64,000 nucleotides of DNA from Chloroflexi bacterium HGW-Chloroflexi-6 (GTDB taxonomy: Bacteria; Chloroflexota; Anaerolineae; Anaerolineales; Villigracilaceae). A program made the translations under genes and the position numbers. Shown here piece after piece: positions 9,276 to 16,341 of this stretch. The notes under the pieces were generated by a model. That model made no database searches. It saw only the letters and a list, made by a program, of their open reading frames with translations, and was not told where the DNA came from. The stretch covers positions 124,001 through 188,000 of the forward strand of contig PHBU01000009.1 in NCBI GenBank assembly GCA_002840685.1, in the 5' to 3' direction. Within the stretch, counting starts at the first letter, position 1; every line of letters begins with the position of its first letter.

Positions 9276-9382
9276 ACAAAAAAGCGCTCCCTGAAGTCAG
9301 GGAGCGCTGTAAACAGGCCCAATACACCCTTGGGGGCGCACCTGGGCAAAAAACGCCCAAACACGACCGGGAACGCAATAAT
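9276..9382 (-). ncRNA. Putative small non-coding RNA of about 105 nt
   Basis: A near-consensus promoter on the minus strand is followed by about 105 bases ending in a 12-bp perfect stem (AGCGCTCCCTGA/TCAGGGAGCGCT) and a T-run, a textbook terminator. Between them, GCCCA...TGGGC encloses a CGCCC/GGGTG stem, giving a second hairpin. No ribosome site or plausible start codon follows the promoter, so an RNA product is more likely than a peptide. It does not match the 4.5S, 6S, tmRNA or RNase P signatures that I know. Confidence 0.55.
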
Positions 9383-9388
9383 GTGACT

Positions 9389-9416
9389 ATTTTATGCGGT
9401 TTGCAAAAATTGTCAA
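9389..9416 (-). promoter_or_regulatory. Strong promoter of the putative small RNA
   Basis: Read on the minus strand, TTGACA (9416-9411), a 16-base spacer and TAAAAT (9394-9389) make a near-perfect sigma-70 promoter. Confidence 0.7.
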
Positions 9417-9439
9417 GTTTTTTCGCCGCGAAATATGAT
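9410..9439 (+). promoter_or_regulatory. Divergent plus-strand promoter overlapping the small RNA promoter
   Basis: TTGTCA at 9410-9415, 18 bases, then TATGAT at 9434-9439. Its -35 box overlaps the minus-strand -35 box. A transcript from here would run about 250 bases to the terminator at 9668-9697 without crossing a convincing gene. Confidence 0.4.
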
Positions 9440-9667
9440 TTCTTACCCAAATACGTATCCACATACTCTAGCACCTCGCCGAAATTGCGGTGCCTCAAAC
9501 CGATGCGAAGGGGGGCCAAACAGGCAGTCATTTACCGAAAACGAATATATCTTTTCCGCTGGCAAATATTAACAATTCGTCCGATGAAACAACGCACGGC
9601 GTTCTTGACCCGGGGATATGGCCTACTCACCTTGTGACCGACGAGCAAATGTAATGAGAAGAAAAGT

Positions 9668-9697
9668 GGCTCACCCCAATGTGGATGAGCCCTTTTT
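9668..9697 (+). terminator. Rho-independent terminator with no assigned gene
   Basis: GGCTCA and TGAGCC close an interrupted stem followed by CTTTTT on the plus strand. No gene ends just upstream, so it may close a short plus-strand RNA. Confidence 0.6.
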
Positions 9698-9822
9698 ACT
9701 TTAAAAAATGGTGTCCTGTGCTCAAAACGAAACCCCGCTTTGCCTGGGCCGGGGTGGTTTGTTCCCTTCTTTTCTGAGCTTTGGTTGAAAGGTTATAATA
9801 TTTCTTTGGGAGAATACCCTTC

Positions 9823-11406
9823 ATGCGAGAAAGACCACCTCACCGACAAGCTGAATTTGCATTCGGACGAAGCCATATGCAAGGGTTGCAGGTTGCTTTA
9901 GGCCGCAGTGCAACTGAATTGTGTGAATTTATCGAAGCTTCAGGTTGCTACATTTATGCTCTTGGCGAAAACCAGGGTTTTCTTCCTTTGACTGTGGGTG
10001 GAGCGATCGCAGAACCCGAGCGAGAATTATTTTTTTCGACCTTGCTTACTTCTGAGACGGATGCTTTAGCGCGCCATATGCTGGCGCACCCATCGAATCT
10101 GGCTTATTTTCGCTCAAGTGGCAACCAGAATTTTGGTGGCTCAATTTTGGGGGCTTTCCAGGCCGAATCAACGTTGGCAGTGCCGGTCATGAACGGCTCA
10201 GAATTGTCAGGGGTATTGCTGATTGTCCGGAATACACCTGATGATTTTTCCAAACTTGCCATCCGTCAGGTTGAGTGGTTTGCGTCGTCAATAGCGCTGG
10301 CTTTGGATAACGCCCGCATGTATCACAAAACTCTGGAGCTGCTGGCCGAAAACGAGGCTTTGCACCAGGTGACGCTTGCCATCTTGCAGAAATTGGAACT
10401 GGACGAAGTCCTGAAAATTATCTGCGATGAAGCGCAAAAAATGACCAATGCCGATGGGGGCTCGATTGCCTTGCTGGAAAGCAATGTCTGGTTGCGGGTC
10501 ATGTACTGTGCTGGTGAGACTCCAGACAAGCCGGGACGGCTGCGGGCCAGTCGTTCTCACCTTGGCCGGGCAATTCACCATCGAACCGAACCGCTGATCA
10601 TCAACCGGCCTGCTGAACGAACTGATATCAATTCCCGACTGGCTATTCCTTTGCAGGTCAAGAATCACACCATGGGACTCCTAACCCTTTTCAAAAGCAC
10701 TGACTTTGACTCTAATGATGCTCGTCTGATGCATATTTTTTCCGGACAGGCAGCGATTGCCATCGACCATGCCCAACTGACCCGCATGGTTCAAGAGATG
10801 GCAATTCTTGAGGAACGCCATCGACTTTCGCGTGAATTGCATGATTCGGTGAACCAACTGCTTTATGGCATTTCGCTCTATACTGAAGCTGCTGTGCGCC
10901 AGATGGATCAAGGTAATCTGGATGCTACTCGCCGCTACCTGAAGAACATCGAAGAATCGGATCAGGCAGCGTTGAAAGAAATGCGAATGTTGATCTTCGG
11001 CTTGAGACCCTCCGGGCTGACGCAAATGGGCTTGCAAGCCTCGCTTGCCCAAAGGTTAAAATCCGTAGAAGAAAAACTGGGGTTACAACCCAGTTTCAAG
11101 TGGCGTATCTCTTCTCCATTGGAACCAGATGTTGAGGAAATGCTGTATGGAATTGCCCAGGAAGCGCTCAACAATGTTATCCGGCACGCCAATGCCCGTT
11201 CAATCAGCGTGCGCCTGGCCGAAAACGAACAACATCTGACCATGACCATCAAAGATGATGGGGCCGGTTTTGAACCGGGGGATGAAACATCTGGCGGCAT
11301 GGGATTAAAGACGATGCGTGAACGTGCCGCGAGTTTGAATGCCCGCCTGAAAATAGATAGCCAGCCCAATCAGGGAACGAGAATTACAGTCGAGGTTGCC
11401 TTATGA
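9823..11406 (+). CDS. GAF-domain sensor histidine kinase (NarL family)
   Basis: A 527-residue protein with no membrane helices. Two GAF-like domains (about residues 15-165 and 175-315) precede a HisKA_3 dimerisation domain with phospho-acceptor His340 in LSRELHDSVNQ. A HATPase domain follows, with the N-box EALNNVIRHA, DDGAGFEPG and GGMGLKTMRERA. It should autophosphorylate in response to a cytoplasmic signal sensed by the GAF domains (the ligand is not readable) and pass phosphate to the regulator whose start overlaps its stop by 4 bases (ATGA). A GGGAGAA ribosome site precedes the start. The regulon may include nearby genes, but that is inference. Confidence 0.92.
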   Translation: MRERPPHRQAEFAFGRSHMQGLQVALGRSATELCEFIEASGCYIYALGENQGFLPLTVGGAIAEPERELFFSTLLTSETDALARHMLAHPSNLAYFRSSGNQNFGGSILGAFQAESTLAVPVMNGSELSGVLLIVRNTPDDFSKLAIRQVEWFASSIALALDNARMYHKTLELLAENEALHQVTLAILQKLELDEVLKIICDEAQKMTNADGGSIALLESNVWLRVMYCAGETPDKPGRLRASRSHLGRAIHHRTEPLIINRPAERTDINSRLAIPLQVKNHTMGLLTLFKSTDFDSNDARLMHIFSGQAAIAIDHAQLTRMVQEMAILEERHRLSRELHDSVNQLLYGISLYTEAAVRQMDQGNLDATRRYLKNIEESDQAALKEMRMLIFGLRPSGLTQMGLQASLAQRLKSVEEKLGLQPSFKWRISSPLEPDVEEMLYGIAQEALNNVIRHANARSISVRLAENEQHLTMTIKDDGAGFEPGDETSGGMGLKTMRERAASLNARLKIDSQPNQGTRITVEVAL

Positions 11407-12053
11407 AAAAAAACATACGCATTTTGGTTGTAGACGATCACATTGTTGTTCGCAAAGGGCTGATCGCGGTGCTCGAAACTGAACCCGGTTTCGAGATCGT
11501 CGGCGAGGCCGGCAACGGGGCCGAAGCGATCCAATTGACCTGTCAGCTTCTACCCGATGTGGTTTTAATGGATGTCATTATGCCGGTTATGGATGGGATT
11601 GAAGCCACCCGTCAAATCAAGCGGACCTGCCCTGTGGTCAACATCCTGATTTTGACGAGTGTTAGCAGCAACGATAAGGTTTTTCCCTGCCTAAACGCCG
11701 GGGCAATCGGCTACCTGCTTAAAGATTCGACGCCTGATGATCTGATCCGCGCTATTCGTCGGGTTGCTGAGGGCGAAGGATCACTTGACCCTGGGGTTAC
11801 CCGCCTGGTCTTGGAGCAGATGCACTCCCCTGCGGCTCCTTTTTCTGCGGAGGGTGACCTGACCGAACGCGAATTGGAAGTGCTGAAACTGATGGCTCGC
11901 GGACTTAGCAATGCCGAGATCGCGCGCGATATGGTTGTCAGCAATGCCACTGTCCACACCCATGTTAGTCGAATCCTGACCAAGCTCAACCTGTCGAGCC
12001 GCACCCAGGCAGCCTTGTATGCCATCAAGCGCGGTTTGGTTCCATTGGATTAA
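11403..12053 (+). CDS. NarL/FixJ-type response regulator
   Basis: A 216-residue protein. The receiver domain (residues 5-122) has the acidic pair DD at 11-12, phospho-acceptor Asp57 in VVLMDVIMPVMDG, and the conserved Thr and Lys. A LuxR-type helix-turn-helix at about 150-212 shows LTERELEVLKLMARGLSNAEIA. It is translationally coupled to the upstream kinase by a 4-base overlap, so it is the cognate DNA-binding partner. A strong terminator follows, so the pair forms its own operon. Confidence 0.95.
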   Translation: MKKNIRILVVDDHIVVRKGLIAVLETEPGFEIVGEAGNGAEAIQLTCQLLPDVVLMDVIMPVMDGIEATRQIKRTCPVVNILILTSVSSNDKVFPCLNAGAIGYLLKDSTPDDLIRAIRRVAEGEGSLDPGVTRLVLEQMHSPAAPFSAEGDLTERELEVLKLMARGLSNAEIARDMVVSNATVHTHVSRILTKLNLSSRTQAALYAIKRGLVPLD

Positions 12054-12083
12054 GCCTGAAAATACGCCATTTAACCCTGAAGA

Positions 12084-12103
12084 GCCGCCTTGGCGGCTTT
12101 TTT
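12084..12103 (+). terminator. Terminator of the two-component operon
   Basis: GCCGCC-TT-GGCGGC followed by six T residues lies 30 bases after the response regulator stop. Confidence 0.85.
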
Positions 12104-12124
12104 GATTCTGAAATACGCCCAGAA

Positions 12125-12140
12125 TCATTATTTTTATTGA
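12125..12140 (+). promoter_or_regulatory. Shared 16-bp upstream motif, copy 1
   Basis: TCATTATTTTTATTGA occurs here and exactly again at 13178-13193. This copy lies about 95 bases upstream of the CBS-protein start. Its TTGA forms the start of a TTGACG box placed 17 bases before TCGATA. It is a candidate operator or promoter element common to the two transcription units. Confidence 0.55.
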
Positions 12141-12232
12141 CGTCATTCAAACCCTTTGGTCGATACATGTTTTGGCTGCCCGCAATATACTCTGAACCAT
12201 CTTATCGTATCAGCATGTTTCAGGAGAAGAAA

Positions 12233-13072
12233 ATGAAAAACAGCATCACCAGCAATTGGATGAGTACTCCGGTTAAAACCGTTTCGCCCAAAACTTTTAT
12301 CATGGAAGCTCGGCAAACGATGAATAATGAAAAAATTCGAGCCATGCCGGTTGTCCAGGATGAAAAAGTTATCGGCATCATCACCTGGCGCGGCTTACTG
12401 CGTGCTGATATCCCTGTCATCGACGGGGTGCGTTGGACAAAAGAGGTTTTCCTCAAAGAAGAACGCGTCGAAGATATTATGACGGTCAACCCGATTGGCG
12501 TTCTCCCCAATTCACCTTTGCCAAAATCGGCCCGAATTATGCTCGAAAACAAAATTCCCGTATTACCGGTTTTTGATGAAAAACGCGGGGCTCAGGGAAT
12601 TTTAACCACAACAGATATTTTCCGTTTCATCATGAGTGAATTGCCCGATCTGAAATCAGTTTTGCGCACAGAAGATTACATGACCAACGATGTTGTTGTA
12701 GTGGACCCTGATACAAGTCTTTTGGAAGCGCAGCGGCTGATGGGAATCAAGCGTATTCGCAGCCTGCCGGTTATTGAAGAAGGAAAACTTGTCGGGCTGG
12801 TGACGCGCACCGATATGGTCAAGGTTGAACCTTCCCGTTTTGCATCCCATCTGAATCAGAAACAATCTTTCGCCATCCTGCTCCAGCCCATCGAAAAAAT
12901 CATGTCCCGGGAACTGATCACCACTACACCAAAAGCCACCCTGGTCACAGTTGCAAAATCGATGTTGGAAAACAAGATTCACTGTTTACCGGTTCTCGAT
13001 GATGAAGGGCAATTGTGCGGTGTGATCACCGATAGCGACCTGTTTCGAATGGTTGTCAAGAAATTTCTTTAG
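12233..13072 (+). CDS. Four-CBS-domain protein
   Basis: A 279-residue protein made only of four CBS motifs in two Bateman pairs, each with the (V/L)PV..GxxT.xD pattern: about residues 5-60, 75-135, 145-205 and 220-279. CBS pairs bind adenosyl nucleotides such as AMP, ATP or SAM and act as energy sensors. No enzymatic domain is attached, so it would act by binding a partner. The start at 12233 is chosen because CAGGAGAAGAAA precedes it; the upstream in-frame extension overlaps the promoter region. It sits between the two-component pair and the ABC importer and shares a 16-bp upstream motif with the latter. Confidence 0.9.
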   Translation: MKNSITSNWMSTPVKTVSPKTFIMEARQTMNNEKIRAMPVVQDEKVIGIITWRGLLRADIPVIDGVRWTKEVFLKEERVEDIMTVNPIGVLPNSPLPKSARIMLENKIPVLPVFDEKRGAQGILTTTDIFRFIMSELPDLKSVLRTEDYMTNDVVVVDPDTSLLEAQRLMGIKRIRSLPVIEEGKLVGLVTRTDMVKVEPSRFASHLNQKQSFAILLQPIEKIMSRELITTTPKATLVTVAKSMLENKIHCLPVLDDEGQLCGVITDSDLFRMVVKKFL

Positions 13073-13110
13073 GGGTAATTCCAGGATCTTCCTGCTTGAA
13101 TTTTTGTACT

Positions 13111-13164
13111 GCGGCCACTTGAGCCAGGTTTGTTCAGGTGGCCGCTGCCTGCGGCAGGCTTTTT
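13111..13164 (+). terminator. Tandem hairpins and terminator after the CBS gene
   Basis: GCGGCCAC...GTGGCCGC forms a long stem, followed at once by GCCTG-CGG-CAGGC and five T residues. Confidence 0.75.
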
Positions 13165-13177
13165 GGGGTATCAAACG

Positions 13178-13193
13178 TCATTATTTTTATTGA
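13178..13193 (+). promoter_or_regulatory. Shared 16-bp upstream motif, copy 2
   Basis: Exact second copy of TCATTATTTTTATTGA, about 120 bases upstream of the ABC importer lipoprotein gene. Confidence 0.55.
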
Positions 13194-13311
13194 TCTTTAT
13201 CCTTAATCACTTCACAAAATAGAGCAATCGGCTAAAATCATTAGTGAAAATTATCACAATCTTTTTCTAAATAAGAAAAATAACCTATATCAAATCCTTA
13301 GAGGTGAAAAA

Positions 13312-14310
13312 ATGAGTAAGGTGAGTTTGTTTTCCCGGTTTTTATTGGTGTGTCTGGCTCTCGTTCTGATCAGCGCAGGATGCGCCACTCCTGTTGATTC
13401 TGTTGTAGAAGCCCCAGTTGTTGAAGTCCCCACAACCGCACCCAAAACCGAATCTCCTGCCGCCATTGTTATCGCAGGGCCAGCTACCCCATCCTCCATC
13501 CCGCTGCTTCTGGCCGCGGAGAAAATGGATAACGTTTCGGTTCAGATCATCCAGAATGCTTCACAGGCCAATACGCTTTTCCTGCGCGGCGAAATCAACA
13601 TTTTGGTATCGGGCTTGTCGGTGGGTGTTGACCTGCGCAAGAGCGGCGCGCCAGTTCAGGTTGTCAATACCTACGTCACAGGTCTATCGCACCTGGTAAC
13701 TTATGGCGGAAAAGTGGACAGTTTGAGCGACCTGAAAGGCCAGGAAATCTACCTGCCGTTTGAAGGATCGCCAATCGAAGAAGCGACCATCTTCCTGGCC
13801 CAACAGGAAGGTTTGATCTGGGGGACGGATCTCAAACCGATTTATTCCCCGTTCGATGCTTCGGTAGCCTTGCTAAAAGAAGGCAAGGCCCGGGCGGTTG
13901 TGCTTCCTGAACCTTTTGTGACCCTGGTGGAGAAGGAATCCAACCTGTTTATTTCGCTTGATTATTTCACAAGCTGGAACGAGGTTACCGGCACACAGAC
14001 TGGCTACCCACAGGTTGGCGCTTTTGTCACTTCAGAATGGGCGCAGCAGCACCCCGAAGAACTGGCCGCTTTCAATGCAGCCCTGGCTGAAGCAATTCAA
14101 TTTATCCAGGAAAATCCTGAAGAAGCCGTTGCCAAAGTTAAAGACAATTTCAAATTACCGGAGGCCGTTCTTCTTCGTTCGATCCAACGCACGCATTTTT
14201 CCCTGTTGACTGGTGAAGAGTTGGAAGAAGATATTACTGGCTATTACGAATTGATTGGGAAACCGTTGGATGACGACTACTCGGATTTTTATTACATCCC
14301 TGCGCAATGA
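13312..14310 (+). CDS. ABC importer substrate-binding lipoprotein (SsuA/NMT1-like)
   Basis: A 332-residue protein with a signal peptide ending in ISAGC, so it should be lipid-anchored at the new N-terminal Cys (residue 24). A short Val/Pro/Thr linker follows, then a periplasmic-binding fold of the SsuA/TauA/NMT1 type (LGRGEINILVSG-like region, DLKGQEIYLPFEGSP, ALLKEGKARAVVLPEPFVT). It would capture a small organic ligand such as a sulfonate, thiamine precursor or nitrate; the ligand is not readable. The permease and ATPase genes follow with overlapping or near-touching ends, giving a complete importer. Confidence 0.88.
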   Translation: MSKVSLFSRFLLVCLALVLISAGCATPVDSVVEAPVVEVPTTAPKTESPAAIVIAGPATPSSIPLLLAAEKMDNVSVQIIQNASQANTLFLRGEINILVSGLSVGVDLRKSGAPVQVVNTYVTGLSHLVTYGGKVDSLSDLKGQEIYLPFEGSPIEEATIFLAQQEGLIWGTDLKPIYSPFDASVALLKEGKARAVVLPEPFVTLVEKESNLFISLDYFTSWNEVTGTQTGYPQVGAFVTSEWAQQHPEELAAFNAALAEAIQFIQENPEEAVAKVKDNFKLPEAVLLRSIQRTHFSLLTGEELEEDITGYYELIGKPLDDDYSDFYYIPAQ

Positions 14311-15028
14311 ACTGATTGCCCTGGCTTTATTGGTTGGTATTTGGAGTTTGGCGACACTTTTTTACCCGGTTTACATCATCCCTTCGCCGCTCGTGGTTGC
14401 CGCAAGCTACCCTGCCTATCTTCCACAGGATTTTTCGCATCACCTGGCAATGACTGGCGCACGAATCGGGATCGGGTTTGGAGTTTCGTTCATCGCCAGT
14501 AGTTTTCTCGGCATCCTGGCCTTTACCAAAAAATGGAACTTGTCGCTTAACGCTTTTATGTCCGCGCTGAACGTGCTGCCGGGCATGGTGCTGGGAGTGA
14601 TCTTTCTGCTGGTTCTCGGTATCGGAAGCGAGACGCCGATCGCGCTGGTAGCGTTCCTAACCCTGCCGACACTGACCATCAATACGGTTAACGGTCTTTC
14701 TAAACGCAATCTGGCGCTCGAACAATACCTGGCTTCGATCGGAGCGCAGAAGCATCACTTTCTGGGTTATCTGTATCTACCCTCCCTGGTTCCCACGCTG
14801 CTCAGCAACTTGAGCATCGGGATGGGGCTGGCCATCAAAGTGGTTTTGATGGGTGAGTTTATCGGTTCGCAAGATGGTCTGGGCTACCTGCTGAACACCG
14901 CACGAATTTATTTCGATATGAAGGAAGTGTTCTTCTATCTCGTGCTTCTTCTCCTTTTCACGCTCGTGTTCCAGGCTGGTTTATCGTTACTTTCGAACAC
15001 ACTCTTGCGAAAATATTTTTATCAGTAG
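14270..15028 (+). CDS. ABC importer permease (SsuC/TauC-like)
   Basis: A 252-residue membrane protein with about six helices. The central region (GMGLAIKVVLMGEFIGSQDGLGYLL) holds the EAA-type loop that contacts the ATPase and matches the nitrate/sulfonate permease family. The start is uncertain: the ATG at 14270 overlaps the lipoprotein gene by 41 bases, and a TTG lies in frame at 14255. Either implies coupled translation. It forms the channel for the adjacent binding protein. Confidence 0.88.
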   Translation: MTTTRIFITSLRNELIALALLVGIWSLATLFYPVYIIPSPLVVAASYPAYLPQDFSHHLAMTGARIGIGFGVSFIASSFLGILAFTKKWNLSLNAFMSALNVLPGMVLGVIFLLVLGIGSETPIALVAFLTLPTLTINTVNGLSKRNLALEQYLASIGAQKHHFLGYLYLPSLVPTLLSNLSIGMGLAIKVVLMGEFIGSQDGLGYLLNTARIYFDMKEVFFYLVLLLLFTLVFQAGLSLLSNTLLRKYFYQ

Positions 15029-15034
15029 TTGACA

Positions 15035-15688
15035 ATGAATATTTTGACAGTTTCGCACTTGAACAAACGATTCGGCGAACAGGTGGCTATATCCAACCTG
15101 TCGTTCTCCATCCCTCGCCAGGCGCGTATGGCAATTTTTGCGCCGTCCGGCTCTGGAAAGACAACCCTGCTTCAGATTTTGGCACGTATCGAACAGCCTG
15201 ATAGCGGCAGCTTTCAGGTGGATGATTCACGCCCTGTGATCATTTTTCAGGAACCGCGCCTTTTCCCGCACCTGACCGTCGAGGAGAACGTTTTCCTCCC
15301 TTATTGTGTGCAGCAAAAACCGGTCGGTGAGCAAACCCTGCAGGATTACAGAGCATGGCTGCGGGTCTGCGAGCTGGAATCGTTCCAACAGTATTTTCCT
15401 CACCAGCTTTCGGGTGGCATGAAGCAAAAAGTGGCCTTGATCCGCGGGCTGCTGCAAAAACCAGATTTCGTCATGATGGATGAGCCTTTTCAGTCGATTG
15501 GCCGACAGGCAAAAAGAGAGATCATCACGCATTTGTTGGCGACCAACCCAAAATTATCGATGCTGCTGGTAACGCACGATCCGGAAGAAGTTCAATTGTT
15601 GACCCACTCTGCGTTGTATTTTTCAACAAATTTTTTAGGCAAATACAACCTGGTGGAGACATCCCAAAACAATTTTCGCGCTGTTTGA
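15035..15688 (+). CDS. ABC importer ATPase (SsuB/TauB-like)
   Basis: A 217-residue ATP-binding subunit with Walker A APSGSGKTT, Q-loop FQEPRLFP, signature LSGGMKQK, Walker B FVMMDEP and the H-loop His in VTHDPEE. It energises the adjacent permease. The start codon may be the ATG at 15035 or a TTG two codons earlier; the latter abuts the permease stop. It is slightly shorter than usual, with a compact helical segment. It is the last gene of the importer operon; the hydrogenase genes start 92 bases later on the same strand. Confidence 0.92.
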   Translation: MNILTVSHLNKRFGEQVAISNLSFSIPRQARMAIFAPSGSGKTTLLQILARIEQPDSGSFQVDDSRPVIIFQEPRLFPHLTVEENVFLPYCVQQKPVGEQTLQDYRAWLRVCELESFQQYFPHQLSGGMKQKVALIRGLLQKPDFVMMDEPFQSIGRQAKREIITHLLATNPKLSMLLVTHDPEEVQLLTHSALYFSTNFLGKYNLVETSQNNFRAV

Positions 15689-15780
15689 TGATCGTGGCAA
15701 ATGCTGGAGCAAGAAAGCCAGATCACCACTGAGAGCGCTGAGAACAACTTAAGAAATATTTAGAGAAACAAGGAGATTTT

Positions 15781-16341
15781 ATGAGTGACAGTGTTCAAAA
15801 CTCCCCCTGCTGTGGAGAAACCGGACATCCGTCTTTCCTGGCATTGGATGAATATATTGAAACCCTGAATATCAATATCGAGAATCCGCGCCGAAAAGAC
15901 ACCTTGATCCAAACCCTGCATAAAGCCCAGGAAATTTTTGGCTACCTGCCCGATGCGGTGCAAGTTCATATCGCCCAAAGCTATAGCATTTCTGATGCCG
16001 AAGTCTCAGGTGTGGTCAGCTTTTACAACTACTTTACGACTACACCCAAGGGAAAAATCCAGGTCAATGTTTGCCTGGGTACTGCCTGCTATGTCAACGG
16101 CGCCGACAAAGTTCTGACGGAGTTTGAGCAGGTCTTGGGTATCAAAGCTGGCCAGGTTACCGAAGATGGCAAGTTCTCGATTGAAAGTTTGCGTTGCGTA
16201 GGCGCCTGCGGCCTTGCTCCCGTGGTGACGATCAACCAAAAAGTGTATGGCAAGGTAAAACCTGGCAAAGTGCGCGACATCCTTGAAAACTTCCTGGTTG
16301 AAGAAAGCGAAAACGTGAGCGAGGAGGCCGTCCATGCCTAA
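15781..16341 (+). CDS. hndA: Hydrogenase subunit A, NuoE-like [2Fe-2S] protein
   Basis: A 186-residue thioredoxin-fold protein of the NuoE/HndA family. Four cysteines bind a [2Fe-2S] cluster: CLGTAC in the first pair and CVGACG in the second, in the usual order after the VSFYNYF helix. It passes electrons between the flavin subunit and the catalytic subunit. A second Cys pair (CC at 10-11) near the N-terminus is unusual. AAGGAG sits well before the ATG. The stop overlaps the next gene by 8 bases, showing tight coupling in the hndA-hndC-hndD operon. Confidence 0.95.
   Translation: MSDSVQNSPCCGETGHPSFLALDEYIETLNINIENPRRKDTLIQTLHKAQEIFGYLPDAVQVHIAQSYSISDAEVSGVVSFYNYFTTTPKGKIQVNVCLGTACYVNGADKVLTEFEQVLGIKAGQVTEDGKFSIESLRCVGACGLAPVVTINQKVYGKVKPGKVRDILENFLVEESENVSEEAVHA

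Larger units (their letters stand above)
8985..9822. other. Gene-poor stretch with probable small RNA
   Basis: About 840 bases in which the short frames look non-coding. Supported features are a minus-strand small RNA candidate with promoter and terminator, an overlapping plus-strand promoter, and a plus-strand terminator at 9668-9697. A 10-bp inverted repeat (AACAAATGAG at 9003-9012, CTCATTTGTT at 9073-9082) lies in the leader of the gene at 8655-8984. A TATAAT at 9794-9799 lies just ahead of the sensor kinase gene. Confidence 0.5.

Noticed and set aside
9241..9637. Short frames on both strands in the gene-poor stretch
   Set aside because: They cross the promoter and terminator signals of the small RNA and have no ribosome sites.
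12137..12232. Longer N-terminus for the four-CBS protein
   Set aside because: The extension overlaps the promoter and shared motif; the ATG at 12233 has a good ribosome site and starts the CBS fold.
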